DNA from: Acidisarcina polymorpha
GTDB taxonomy: Bacteria; Acidobacteriota; Terriglobia; Terriglobales; Acidobacteriaceae
Direction of reading: 5' to 3'
Assembly: GCF_003330725.1 (NCBI RefSeq)
Contig: NZ_CP030840.1
Location: forward strand, 3,038,001 to 3,102,000
Length of the DNA: 64,000 nt
Below, piece by piece: positions 52,187 through 61,633 of the stretch. How positions within the stretch are numbered: position 1 is the stretch's first letter; every line of letters starts with the position of its first letter. The notes under the pieces are model-generated. The model was not told where the DNA came from. It did no database searches and was given only the letters and a program-made list of their open reading frames with translations. The translations under genes were made by a program, and so were the position numbers.

Positions 52187-52777
52187 ATGGCCGCCAAATT
52201 AGGCACAGAGGAGTCAATCCTGGCTTGTGCCTCGGAGATTCTTGAGCGGGATGGTCCCGCAGGTGTAACCACAAGGGCAGTGTGTACTGCCGCAGGCATA
52301 ACCGCACCTACGCTCTACCACCATTTCGGCGACAAAGACGGTCTGTTGAATGAGATCGTGTCACGCGGAGTGCGGCAGTTCACCGACCAAAAGCGCAACA
52401 TTCAGGCATCGAAGGACGCCTTTGAGGATCTCCAACGCGGTTGGCACATGTTTCTCGAGTTCTCTCTCAGCAGACCATGGCTATTCCGGCTCATGATCGA
52501 GCGTGCTAATCAAAACCCGGAACTTGTCCGCGAAGTCCATTCCATAACGCGAACACGCCTTGCACGATTGGACGTGGAAGGGAGGCTGACGACGGACGTT
52601 GATTTTGCCGCCCAGGTTGTCCTCGCTTCATCGAATGGGGTGATGGGGCTGTTCATGCAGGGTGCTTCCCGCAAGGAGATCGAGGCGACAGGCGCATTCA
52701 TGTTTGCGGCAATCACAAACCAACTGATCAGACCGCTGAATGGTGCGAAGAAGCCAAAGCAAGATCGGAAGAGCTAG
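52187..52777 (+). CDS. TetR/AcrR family transcriptional regulator
   Basis: About 196 residues. LACASEILERDGPAGVTTRA opens the DNA-binding domain and GITAPTLYHHFGDKDGLLNE is the recognition helix. The C-terminal domain has LEFSLSRPWLFRLMIERANQ and NGVMGLFMQGASRKEIEATG. It is divergent from the SDR pair, with the TATAGC dyads in between, so it probably represses them and itself. The GTG at 52181 is an alternative start. The next gene begins 2 bp after its stop. Confidence 0.85.
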   Translation: MAAKLGTEESILACASEILERDGPAGVTTRAVCTAAGITAPTLYHHFGDKDGLLNEIVSRGVRQFTDQKRNIQASKDAFEDLQRGWHMFLEFSLSRPWLFRLMIERANQNPELVREVHSITRTRLARLDVEGRLTTDVDFAAQVVLASSNGVMGLFMQGASRKEIEATGAFMFAAITNQLIRPLNGAKKPKQDRKS

Positions 52778-52779
52778 GG

Positions 52780-53505
52780 ATGCGAACGGTTAATTTTCTG
52801 AAGAAATCTACGACCCTTGTCGCCCTGAGCTTGGGGGCAGTTGCGGCTCACGGGCAAATCGATCAATCCGTTGCGCAAGCCTACTTCGATGAGGCGAGAG
52901 ATCTTAGCACCGCTGAAGGTGGTTTGCACTGGGGCCGCTCCCTCTACTGCCCGCTGATCTTCGCAGACCCGATTACTCAGACTCACGTTGCAAACGAGAA
53001 GGAGCCGACGAGCAAAAGCCCTGAGACGCTGGGATATGCCAATGCGGCAATTGAGGAATCAATGGGAACCTCGTATCAGAAGGGGTGGGTCATGCTTCGC
53101 GGGAAGAAGTGGTACGGATACTTTCGGCGAACGGTGATCGATCCAAAGACTAACGAACCTAAACCAGCCATCACTCAGAAGTCGATCAGTCAGGCCGCCA
53201 TCGAGGAGACACTACGCACTTTCAGCGGAACGAAAGGCGCACTCGGCTCTCTGGGCGTCTATCGGGCTGCTTTCAAGGCCATCGAGCAAACCACGCCTCT
53301 GAAAGAGAACAAGGTGAAGATACCCATCCTCGCCATCGGAGGCGAAAAGGGCCTTGGAGCCAAGGTTGCGCAGATGCTCGAAGCCGTGGCTGAGATGTCA
53401 CCGGAAAGATTATCGACTCCTGCGGGCATCCATACCGGAAGAGCAGCCAGCGGAGTTCTGCCGGTTTTTCCAAGAATTCGCTGGAAAGGTGTAGCCCGTG
53501 GCTGA
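52780..53505 (+). pseudogene. Chimeric ORF: exported-protein start + integrase piece + alpha/beta hydrolase end
   Basis: The frame is open for 241 codons but joins three unrelated parts. Residues 1-80 are a signal peptide (FLKKSTTLVALSLGAVAAHG) and the start of an exported protein (QAYFDEARDLSTAEGGLHWG). Residues about 95-130 (MGTSYQKGWVMLRGKKWYGY, then FRRTVIDPKTNEPK) resemble the N-terminal arm of tyrosine recombinases. Residues 134-206 (ISQAAIEETLRTFSGTKGAL, then YRAAFKAIEQT and KIPILAIGGEKG) are the cap and late core of an epoxide-hydrolase-like protein. Its true ending is then out of frame: TGKIIDSCGH, and in a third frame SIPEEQPAEFCRFFQEFAGK, to a TAG at 53489-53491. No nucleophile remains, so an active enzyme is unlikely. 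It starts 2 bp after the TetR stop. Confidence 0.65.
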
Positions 53506-53597
53506 GTTCGGTCGTTCATGCGCATTTGAAAGCCACAGAAGCTGTCGATGTAATCCGACACTCGTTCGAGCGATCAGTGCCAGGTTTTCAGTCCTGT

Positions 53598-55789
53598 CTA
53601 CCTAGTTCTAGTATCTGGAAGGTCACCGAGGCTCTGAGTTCCCCAACTGAGATTCGGCGTAGGTCCCATCTCAAAGACAAGGCTCCCTCCGGCAGTCATA
53701 TCGACCTGTCTAAAGCGTGGAACGTTAAGCGGCTTGCCATTTAGTTTTGCCGACTGGATATACTTATTCACGTCAGACACGTGGTTGGCCCGGATTGTAA
53801 ACACTCCGGGTTGTTTACCCGGCAACTTGACCGTCACCTCCGGGAAAAGCGGACTTCCTATCTCGTAATATTCACTTGCGAGATCAACTTGCAGATAACC
53901 AAGCGCGCTGGTCACATACCAACCCGTAAGGTCCCCATAATCGTCCATGCCGCAGAGTCCGGCGGGAATCGGACGGTACAACTCCTTCTGAATTCTTCGA
54001 ACGAGTGCTTGAGTCTTCCAAGGTTCTCCAACATCGTTGTAGAGATAGGGGATGTGTCGATACTGCTCGTTCCCATGGAAATATAAGCCTATTACTCTGT
54101 CAGGTCACGCAGCGGCAGCTTAGGGTTGTAGGTGCCGGCAAAGAATGTGTCCAGCTTTGCAGCGAATTGGCGAGGACCACCAAGCAAGTTGATGAGTCCG
54201 GGGATGTCCGCCGTGTTGAACCACAGGTAGTTCCACGCATTGCCCTCTCGATATATGTCTTCCGCGTGAGGTTCCACCGGATCTAGTGGAAGGATCCACG
54301 CCCCGTCTGCACGACGTGGTGCGAAGAACCCCAGCGATGTGTTGTAGAGCCCTTTATAGCTTTGCGAACGCTTAAGGAAGAACTCAGAATCAGTATCATT
54401 GCCAGTCAGCTTAGCCAGCTCGGAGAGAGCGCGATCGTCGACAGATAGGCCTATAGAGCGATTGACGTAATCGTTCACCCCAGAGTCGGCAGGTATGTAC
54501 CCGTAGTGTCGATAAGCTTGTCCTGCAGCACCCCCTCCGCTCATCGCCTGATTGCGCAGGTCCTGATACGCAGCCTTTGCGTCGATGTCACGAAGTCCCA
54601 TTTTGTATAGACCCACTAGGCTCGATACGTTTCCTGACCCCCAATATCCCCCGCCCCAGTGCCATCCCCAAAATCCTTTCTTACTTGCTACCCGGTGCGA
54701 TACCCAATCGTCACCTCGAGCGAGAAGCATTCCATTGGCATCGTAGAACGGGAACCAGGAGTACTTGGGGCCCGCTGCCATGCGATACACTGCGGTGTAG
54801 AAATTCGTTCGATCACCCTCAGATCCTCCTGTAACTATCATCCGATCCAGGATCTGGCTCCAGAGTGTCCTGGCCTGTTCTTTAGTGGCATCGAAGTCTG
54901 TTCCGCGCGGTATCTCCTTCTTCAGATTGGCCGCGGCATCGGCCAGGCTTATGGTGGACGTGCCTAGTTTGACAAGAATCGGCTCCTTCGCCGTGGCGTT
55001 GAAGGTGACGTAAGCTCCGACCGGAGTTCCAGTCACCTCAGAAGAATTGTTGGCCAAGATGCCATTCTTCCAGGTTCCCGAAGACGAGAAGTCCCTACTG
55101 AACTCCGCACGAAAATAAACGGTACTGCTTCCGCCTGTTTGAAAGCCTTCGATTGTGTGCGTGTCTACTACAGACACAGAGGCATTTGAAACTGCCGGAC
55201 GTGAATTACCCAGGTCAATGAGAATATTGGCCTGCCGAGAATCAGGAAATGTGTAGCGGTGAACGGCACAGTGCGCCGTTGCGGTCAGTTCAACTTTTAT
55301 GCCATAGGTTGTCAGGAATACGGAATAGTATCCTGCTGATGCTTTCTCACTTTGCGGGTCTCGGGCCGATCTATATCCCGAAGACGGATCGGTTCGGCTG
55401 CCAGGGTTAGTCTTTACGGATCCGACAGTCGGCATGAACAGCAGCCTGTTTTCGTCACTGTACTCGCCGTTCATTTGCGTGAAGCCCATGATGGTCGCGT
55501 CATCAAAACGGTAGCCTGATCCGCGCACGTGATATCCGCCATCGAAACCGGTTACTGGACCAACACAAAGATACCCCGCTGGATCCGGAACCATGGCGCA
55601 TGGGTTCACGGTTCCGGAATATAGCTCCTCGCCCGGTGCAGGATTACGACCCAGATGCTCCTTGTCGGTGATCGGGGCAGTACCGATGAGCGTATTCACA
55701 TAGTCTACGGGCAGCCGCTGTGCGAGTGTCTGCTGGGCAACAACTAGCATGAGACACGCAACTGGCAGAAAATTGGTTCGCCATCGCAT
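53598..55789 (-). CDS. GH92 family glycosyl hydrolase (alpha-mannosidase-like), frameshifted
   Basis: Exported GH92 enzyme of about 730 residues, a family of calcium-dependent exo-alpha-mannosidases. The signal peptide begins at 55789: MRWRTNFLPVACLMLVVAQQ then TLAQ. Family blocks: VDYVNTLIGTAPITDKEHLG, GFDGGYHVRGSGYRFDD, and GLYKMGLRDIDAKAAYQDLR. The frame stops at 54092 (PLRDLTE), but the next frame continues at once with GLYFHGNEQYRHIPYLYNDV, GEPWKTQALVRRIQKELY, then GLCGMDDYGDLTGWYVTSAL, the catalytic C-terminus. One indel near 54095 separates them. It is followed on the same strand by nothing else; the GH13 gene lies upstream. Confidence 0.85.
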
Positions 55790-55906
55790 GTTCACCTCTG
55801 CTGTGAACAAGCGTCCTCTAAGAAATCCACGCTTATGTTCCACTTTGCTGAATCCACTCATAGTGACTGTGTCTCCTTGTCCTTCGTGCTGCCATAGATC
55901 CATCAT

Positions 55907-56233
55907 CTGAACAGTTGAGCCGATTTCATCTCACAAACACGCACCTCGCAATTGTCACGTGCATCGGGAAATCTCCCGTGGGCTAGGGCGCGTCTGCAAA
56001 CCTGCTATAGCTGCGCGACGGCCATTAAGTGCGGAGCGACCGCGATCTCAGACTCACTCGATCGAATGCCACGAAATTGGGAAACCTCCGAGAGCATCTG
56101 TTGACACCAGGACACGCAAAAATCCCCTCCATTAAGGGCATTTGAGCAATCCACTTCTGATTTTGGACGGACCGGGCTCAAACCTCCCGGCACAATGACC
56201 TGATCGCCGAAATGCTCTTCGATAGAGATGATT
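55907..56233. other. Region between GH92 and GH13 genes with an unrecognised frame
   Basis: A minus-strand frame (about 56240 down to 56005) reads IISIEEHFGDQVIVPGGLSP, then SEVDCSNALNGGDFCVSWCQ, and ends AVAPHLMAVAQL. It has no good start codon and overlaps the end of the GH13 gene. It could be the end of a lost gene, but I do not recognise it. Confidence 0.3.
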
Positions 56234-57889
56234 TCATAGAAGCAAGACTATTCCTTCATTCGGGCGCAGCGTCTCAAATACATCAACCCTCCCCTCCCCG
56301 TCGAGATAGGAGGTCAGCAACACTTGCGCGTTGACTGGCGGAATCGCCTGTTTAGAATCTGTCAGGTTCAGGTAAACCTGGATCGTCTTTCCCTCGTTCT
56401 GCTCCGGGTATGCCCGATGATACGAGAGAACGCCATTTGCCGATTGCACCTGTTTAATCGCGCCCTCGCTCAACGCAGGGTGTTCGCGCCGCAGCACGAG
56501 AAGCTGCCGATACAGGCTGAGAAATGAGGCGCGGTCTGAAGCCTCGTGCTCTACCGTAAATTCTGCTGTGTTATCGACAAACGGCAGCCAGGGGTGTTCC
56601 GCAGTTGTGAATCCGAAACCTGGCCCGCTATCCCACGGCATGGGAGAACGCTCGGGGTCGCGTCCCATGCCGATGCCGGGCTGGTTCTTCTCGGCTGGAT
56701 CCCGGACCTGCCCGGGAGCGATATGGGCGTTCGGGAGCCCGAGTTCGTCTCCGTAATACATCGTCGGCGTGCCGCGCAGGGTGAGCAGAAGAACTGCCGC
56801 AACACGCGCCTGGGCGGGTCCAAGGCGGCTGGCCATGCGAGGTTGGTCGTGATTACCTAAGACCCAATTAGGCCAAGCGCCACTCGGCAGCAGCAACTCG
56901 TAGCTGGTGATGAGCTGAGCAATGCGGTCTGCGTTCCATTCGGTCTCGATCAGGTGCAAGTTGAAGGGCATGTCGGCACCGTCGAGAGTGTCCGGACGTC
57001 CGTAGTAAGCGACCAGCTCTTGAAGCGGAAGGTAGATCTCTCCGATGAGAACGCGCTCCGCGTAGGTATCGCAGAGGGCGCGCATCTCGGCCACGATTTT
57101 ATGGGTTTCGGGCTGGTCTGCGGTGTAGCGGGGCAGCACGGACCACGATGTGGACTGGCCCGGCTTCCAATCGGGATTGGGCGGGTTGTCGCGGAATTGA
57201 TCGTCTTTGATGAGGAGCCAAAGCACGTCCATGCGGAAGCCATCGACACCCTTGTCGAGCCAGAACGCCATCGAGTTGTAAATCGCTTTGCGCACCTCGG
57301 GATTGCGCCAATTGAGATCTGGCTGCTCCTTCAGGAAAGAATGGTAGTAATACTGCCCGGTGGCTTGATCGAAGGTCCACGCTGGACCGCCGAACTGGCT
57401 CATCCAGTTGTTGGGCGGACCTCCGTTGGGACCAGGATCGCGCCATAGATACCAGTCGCGTTTGAGATCGGTCCGGCTGGAGCGCGCGGCCAGAAACCAG
57501 GGGTGCTCACTCGAGGTGTGATTTGGAACGAAGTCGAGGATGACCTTGAGATTGCGGCCGTGGGCCGCGGCCAGCAGAGAATCAAAATCGGCGAGCGTGC
57601 CGAAGAGTGGATCGACACCGCGATAGTCTGCTACGTCATAGCCAAAGTCGGCCATGGGTGAGGGATAGAACGGGGATATCCAGATGGCAGCGATGCCGAG
57701 AGATGCAAGATAGTCGAGGCGACGCTCAATGCCTCGGAGATCGCCGACCCCATCGTTCGTGGTGTCTTGAAAGGAGCGGGGATAGATTTGGTAAATGATG
57801 CCATCACGCCACCACAGTACCGGGTTAGTCATAGGAGTTTTGGATACAGCCGCCCCCGCGACGGATTCCTGCAAGCTATTCAGAGGCAC
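56234..57889 (-). CDS. GH13 alpha-glucosidase / oligo-1,6-glucosidase-like
   Basis: Alpha-amylase-family glucosidase of 551 residues. WWRDGIIYQIYPRSFQDTTN opens the barrel. Conserved regions: DFVPNHTSS (I), DGFRMDVLW with the nucleophile Asp (II), LIGEIYLPLQELVAYYG with the acid Glu (III) and VLGNHDQPRMASR with the transition-state Asp (IV). ADFGYDVADYRGVDPLFGT is typical of the exo-acting GH13 subfamilies that cut short alpha-1,4 or alpha-1,6 glucosides. No signal peptide, so cytosolic. It starts at GTG with AAGGAG upstream; ATG at 57832 is an alternative. It is paired with the GH92 gene on the same strand. Confidence 0.9.
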   Translation of the reverse strand: MPLNSLQESVAGAAVSKTPMTNPVLWWRDGIIYQIYPRSFQDTTNDGVGDLRGIERRLDYLASLGIAAIWISPFYPSPMADFGYDVADYRGVDPLFGTLADFDSLLAAAHGRNLKVILDFVPNHTSSEHPWFLAARSSRTDLKRDWYLWRDPGPNGGPPNNWMSQFGGPAWTFDQATGQYYYHSFLKEQPDLNWRNPEVRKAIYNSMAFWLDKGVDGFRMDVLWLLIKDDQFRDNPPNPDWKPGQSTSWSVLPRYTADQPETHKIVAEMRALCDTYAERVLIGEIYLPLQELVAYYGRPDTLDGADMPFNLHLIETEWNADRIAQLITSYELLLPSGAWPNWVLGNHDQPRMASRLGPAQARVAAVLLLTLRGTPTMYYGDELGLPNAHIAPGQVRDPAEKNQPGIGMGRDPERSPMPWDSGPGFGFTTAEHPWLPFVDNTAEFTVEHEASDRASFLSLYRQLLVLRREHPALSEGAIKQVQSANGVLSYHRAYPEQNEGKTIQVYLNLTDSKQAIPPVNAQVLLTSYLDGEGRVDVFETLRPNEGIVLLL

Positions 57890-58304
57890 GATTATTAGCT
57901 CCTTTCTAAGTTTCGAAAAGATGGACTTGCGTTACGTCGTTGCCTACCGACGGCCCGGAGCCGCAAGTCAACGCCATTTGAGACTGCTTGACTGACGTCG
58001 TGAGCTCCCTCCGTTTCGAGTTTGGCAAATCATAACCGCTGGTATCATTATAGCTAGTCGAGGTGAGTGGTCCTTTCAGACTTGACGTTTCGGACTGCGG
58101 TATTGCTCCCTGCTGCGCCCACGACGCCTCTGGAAGAAAGCCCACAGATGGTTGTGAAGCGAACAAGCAAGAATGTCGGATGCATCGCTTTCCTGTCGGA
58201 AAGTGCTTTTAGCAGAAATGCCTGTCCGTCCAGCACTTCATCCAGTGGGAGTCGACGTCCTTCTGTGAGAGCCAGAACTTGTCGTCAGTAGTAAGGAGAG
58301 AAAG
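57890..58304. other. Divergent intergenic region between GH13 and DoxX genes
   Basis: It holds the promoters of the GH13 gene (minus) and DoxX gene (plus) and the 28-bp repeat at 58028. Short frames across 58067-58291 look non-coding. No other gene is seen. Confidence 0.4.
58028..58055. repeat. 28-bp repeated regulatory-like element, copy 1
   Basis: From AATCATAACCGCTGGTATCA to the end at TTATAGCT. It matches 60538-60565 at 27 of 28 bases. The centre ATAACCGCTGGTAT is a partial dyad, and on the minus strand the block contains TATAATGATACC, a good -10 box. It lies in the GH13/DoxX intergenic space, about 140 bp before the GH13 start. Confidence 0.65.
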
Positions 58305-58685
58305 ATGATGAATGCTCATCAGCTTTACACAGTGGCGCGGTGTCTTGTTGCGCTTATGTTTCTAATGTCGGCCGTTGGAAAAGCCAGTAGTTGGCAGGAG
58401 ACCTCCGGGCTCATGCGGAAGCATCACATACCTTTTGCGACAGTGAGCCTAGTCGCTTCCTTTGTTTTAGAGGTGGTAGGAGGAATCTTTCTCGCGCTGG
58501 GACTGTTTATGGTTCCTCTCACTTGGCTACTGATCATTTATGTTCTTGCCGCTACGGTCTCTTTTCCATTACAGGACCTTATGACAAACAACGGACGGGC
58601 GCAAGGACTGCAACTGCTTGGATCCAACCTGGCCATAGTCGGCGGTCTAATCGCTCTCGTCGCTTGTGCAATCACAGGTATCTAG
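58305..58685 (+). CDS. DoxX family membrane protein
   Basis: 126 residues with four transmembrane helices: ARCLVALMFLMSAVGKASSW, VSLVASFVLEVVGGIFLALG, LTWLLIIYVLAATVSF and LLGSNLAIVGGLIALVACAI. RCLVALMFLMSAVGK and FVLEVVGGIFLALG are the DoxX signature. GGAG precedes a double ATG. It is followed 78 bp later by a flavin monooxygenase on the same strand, so the pair may act in quinone or aromatic stress. Confidence 0.83.
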   Translation: MMNAHQLYTVARCLVALMFLMSAVGKASSWQETSGLMRKHHIPFATVSLVASFVLEVVGGIFLALGLFMVPLTWLLIIYVLAATVSFPLQDLMTNNGRAQGLQLLGSNLAIVGGLIALVACAITGI

Positions 58686-58763
58686 AGGCTCCTGCAACAA
58701 CGTCAGGTCTCTCGAAACCCCCAACCAGCCGTAGTGGATTCCAAGCACACCAGAGGTAAAGCA

Positions 58764-60302
58764 ATGACTGACAAGACAGGCGTCCTAATCGTGGGCGGAG
58801 GTCCAGTCGGACTTTCAGCCGCACTTTTCTTACAAAAGTACAAGATTCCTTTCATCTTGATCGAGAAAGATGAGAGCGAATCGATCCTTCCTCGTGCGCG
58901 TGGTTGGCATGTCCGGACTTTAGAAATTCTCCGGCAGGTGGGTTTGGAAGATGCCGTCCAGGCTGCAGGCAAAGCTGCGTGGGAACAAGGCGGATTTGGT
59001 GGTGCGCGTCGCGGGCGCACCATGCTTAGCTCCGAAGCGCTGAATATGCCCTCGAGGGAAGCCATGATGGCTATGATGGGAAACGATCCGTCACCATCTT
59101 CGTTCTGTCCCTGCCCGCAAAGTCTTCTTGACCCAGTTCTGAGACAGGCGCTAAAGGACCGCGGCGCAGACCTTCGTTACGGCTGTGCGCTTAAACGACT
59201 CACTCAGGACGATGCAGGCGTTCTGGCCCACGTTAACAATATGCAAGGGGTCGAACTTACCATCTCTGCTCAGTACCTGATCGGGGCGGATGGTGGTCGT
59301 AGTTTCGTGCGTCGAGAGCTCGGCATCACGAACAGCCAGACAGCCGTCGAGACACACTACCTAAACATATTCTTCAGGGCCGACCTGAAAGAAGCGGTCA
59401 GCAACCGCACCTTCAGCCAATGCGAGATAGCTAACGAAAAGGTACGCGGAATCTTTCTCTCAAAGAACAACACTACGGAATGGTCATTTCACCTGGAGTA
59501 CGACCCAATCTCCTCAAGCCCCATCGAGCAACCTGACACCCAGATCATCGAGTTGCTACGGTCGGCAATAGGCGAAGAGAACTTACCTATTGAAATCCTT
59601 GCCAAAACGACGTGGAGCACCGGCGTCCGCGTCGCACATTCCTTTCGTGCTGGTCGCGTTTTTCTGGCTGGAGATGCCGCACACACGATGCCCCCATGGG
59701 GCGGGCTGAATGGGAATACTGGTGTTGCCGACGCACACAACCTTGTATGGAAGCTCGCGGCTGTCATGCAGGAAGGTGCCGATCCCATGCTGCTTGACAC
59801 GTATGAGGAAGAGCGTCGTCCGGTGGCAATTCGCAACGGAAAACAGGCATCGTTGCGATCCGACTTTGATGCCCGATTCGAAATTCGAACTGAATCAAAT
59901 CAGGAAGCGTTTCGCCAGCTACAGAATCTTGGCACGTTGCAATTGAAGTACAAATACAGCGCCGCGTCGCAGGAGGAGACTGGTAATGGAACTGTGGAGC
60001 AGCTCGCCGGCCAGCCAGGAACGAGGTTTCCTCATGCCTGGATCACACTGGAAGGTGAGCGAATGTCCACTTTGGACCTTTTCGGCAAGGGGTACGTGCT
60101 TCTCCAGGGACCCACCTCCACGTTATCGGCTCAGCAGGTTCTTGGGCCCGCCATCACTCGCACAAAGGCCTATAAGGTCGGGACGGACTTCAGTTTCTGT
60201 GATGAGAACGTAACCTGGTCTACTCTGACCGCTCAAGCCGGACAGGAAGATATATTGGTTCGGCCTGATGGGTTCGTGGCGTATGGCTTGCAGACACCAT
60301 AG
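58764..60302 (+). CDS. FAD-dependent aromatic-ring monooxygenase
   Basis: Single-component flavoprotein monooxygenase of the PHBH/tetracenomycin-hydroxylase class, about 512 residues. VLIVGGGPVGLSAALFLQKY is the GxGxxG motif, YLIGADGGRSFVRRELG the DG motif and VFLAGDAAHTMPPWGGLNGN the GD motif. The C-terminal thioredoxin-like domain (AKSV-type) is present: GKGYVLLQGP and ILVRPDGFVAYG. The start at 58764 has AGAGGTAAAG 4-5 bp upstream. It inserts an oxygen atom into a phenolic or aromatic substrate using NAD(P)H. The substrate is unknown. Confidence 0.87.
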   Translation: MTDKTGVLIVGGGPVGLSAALFLQKYKIPFILIEKDESESILPRARGWHVRTLEILRQVGLEDAVQAAGKAAWEQGGFGGARRGRTMLSSEALNMPSREAMMAMMGNDPSPSSFCPCPQSLLDPVLRQALKDRGADLRYGCALKRLTQDDAGVLAHVNNMQGVELTISAQYLIGADGGRSFVRRELGITNSQTAVETHYLNIFFRADLKEAVSNRTFSQCEIANEKVRGIFLSKNNTTEWSFHLEYDPISSSPIEQPDTQIIELLRSAIGEENLPIEILAKTTWSTGVRVAHSFRAGRVFLAGDAAHTMPPWGGLNGNTGVADAHNLVWKLAAVMQEGADPMLLDTYEEERRPVAIRNGKQASLRSDFDARFEIRTESNQEAFRQLQNLGTLQLKYKYSAASQEETGNGTVEQLAGQPGTRFPHAWITLEGERMSTLDLFGKGYVLLQGPTSTLSAQQVLGPAITRTKAYKVGTDFSFCDENVTWSTLTAQAGQEDILVRPDGFVAYGLQTP

Positions 60303-60871
60303 ATCCCCGATCGTCGCGGTTGTCGTCATCTACAGCTACTCACCAGATCGGTAAATTAGAGTCGACCTACAGTGCCGAGCGTACAACTTCCACATAATTG
60401 GCGGAACAGGTCACTGCGCATCCATGCTTGTTCGAAAACACGATTCCGTGGACGCCTTGATCGGAGTTCAGCGCGGCCCCTTCCAAGTCTGAGGCAGCTC
60501 GACTGTTGTCGGGAGCTTCTTTGTTCAGATTTAAACCAATCATAACGGCTGGTATCATTATAGCTGCACGGTGTGATGAAAACGATGGACATCGACCGTC
60601 AACGCGGCCGGTCGAAAATGGAGAGTGCTTTTTGTCAAGTACCGATTCTGCGCTACGCATCGAGCGCTGTTCTTCACGTCGAGGATTGATGTTATCGGTG
60701 GTCAACCCGAGCGTTGATTCATTCATCCGTGCACGCCGGCCAAACTGTACCTAGGGCTCCGGCCCAGAGCCACGAAATGCTGTCTTACACATGCGCAGCG
60801 AGGACAGCTCATGTTGTTGTGCCTGCCAAGCTGGCGTTCTTACGACGAGAACTGAATGAACGGAGACCGTT
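60303..60871. other. 568-bp region without a recognised gene
   Basis: It contains the second copy of the 28-bp repeat (60538). Frames on both strands around it have no start signals or family resemblance. A perfect dyad GAACGG-AGA-CCGTTC (60858-60872) lies at the start of mlaE. Confidence 0.4.
60538..60565. repeat. 28-bp repeated regulatory-like element, copy 2
   Basis: It begins AATCATAACGGCTGGTATCA; the only difference from 58028-58055 is C to G at the tenth base. It lies 300 bp before mlaE and has no clear gene next to it on the left. Confidence 0.65.
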
Positions 60872-61633
60872 CTGAACACTTTTCTTCAGATTGCCGGGGA
60901 TCTGATCTTTTTCGGATTTGCTGCTTTGATTAGCGGTATTCGCCCTCCTTATGAGTGGCGACAACTGGCCGTTCAGATTGCGGAAATTGGTTGGCGTTCG
61001 CTGCCGCTCGTCGTGGCCGCTGGTTTTGCGATCGGCGTCGTCACCACGTTGCATACCAGGAGCACCTTGGTACAGTTTGGCGCCGAAGCACTGATACCAA
61101 ACCTGCAATCAATGTCTTTCTTCAATGAACTGGGCCCACTGGTGGCGGGACTTCTCGTGGCAGGCAGAGTCGGAGCCGGAATCGGCGCGGAACTTGCCAA
61201 TATGCGGGTTACCGAACAGATCGATGCCATCGAGACCCTGTCAATCGATTCAGTCAAGTTCCTGGTCGTACCCAGAATTGTGGCCTGTATTATTGCGCTT
61301 CCGTTACTCACCCTCTTCGTTGATTTCGCGGGACTGATGGGTGGTTACGCAGCCGAACACTTGAGCTCCCACATCTCGCCCTTGCTCTATACCAGCGAGG
61401 CCTTCAAATCAGTACAGATGCCGAACTTTATACCGCCCACTCTAAAAACCGCGGTGTTTGGGCTCATCATCGGTACGGTTTCATGCTTCTTCGGTTACAC
61501 CATCAACGAGGGCTCATCCGGCGTGCGCCGCGCCTCGACCTCAAGCGTCGTCCTCTCCTCTCTGCTCATCATCTTGAGTGACGTCATTCTGGTTAAACTC
61601 ATCCTTTTTCTTTTTCCCGAGCAGGCCCTATGA
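60872..61633 (+). CDS. mlaE: MlaE-type ABC transporter permease
   Basis: Permease of the Mla phospholipid-transport system between inner and outer membrane, about 253 residues. Helices: LQIAGDLIFFGFAALISGI, GLLVAGRVGAGIGAEL (the MlaE signature), LTLFVDFAGLMGGYAAEHL and VVLSSLLIILSDVILVKLIL. The family N-terminus extends upstream of TTG 60926 to a CTG at 60872, with GGAG 6 bp before it; no ATG is available in frame. The exact start is uncertain. Its stop overlaps the mlaF start by 4 bp (ATGA). Confidence 0.85.
   Translation: MNTFLQIAGDLIFFGFAALISGIRPPYEWRQLAVQIAEIGWRSLPLVVAAGFAIGVVTTLHTRSTLVQFGAEALIPNLQSMSFFNELGPLVAGLLVAGRVGAGIGAELANMRVTEQIDAIETLSIDSVKFLVVPRIVACIIALPLLTLFVDFAGLMGGYAAEHLSSHISPLLYTSEAFKSVQMPNFIPPTLKTAVFGLIIGTVSCFFGYTINEGSSGVRRASTSSVVLSSLLIILSDVILVKLILFLFPEQAL

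Noticed and set aside
60858-60872. GAACGG-AGA-CCGTTC dyad as an mlaE operator
   Set aside because: It overlaps the ribosome site of mlaE and there is no linked regulator, so a regulatory role cannot be supported.
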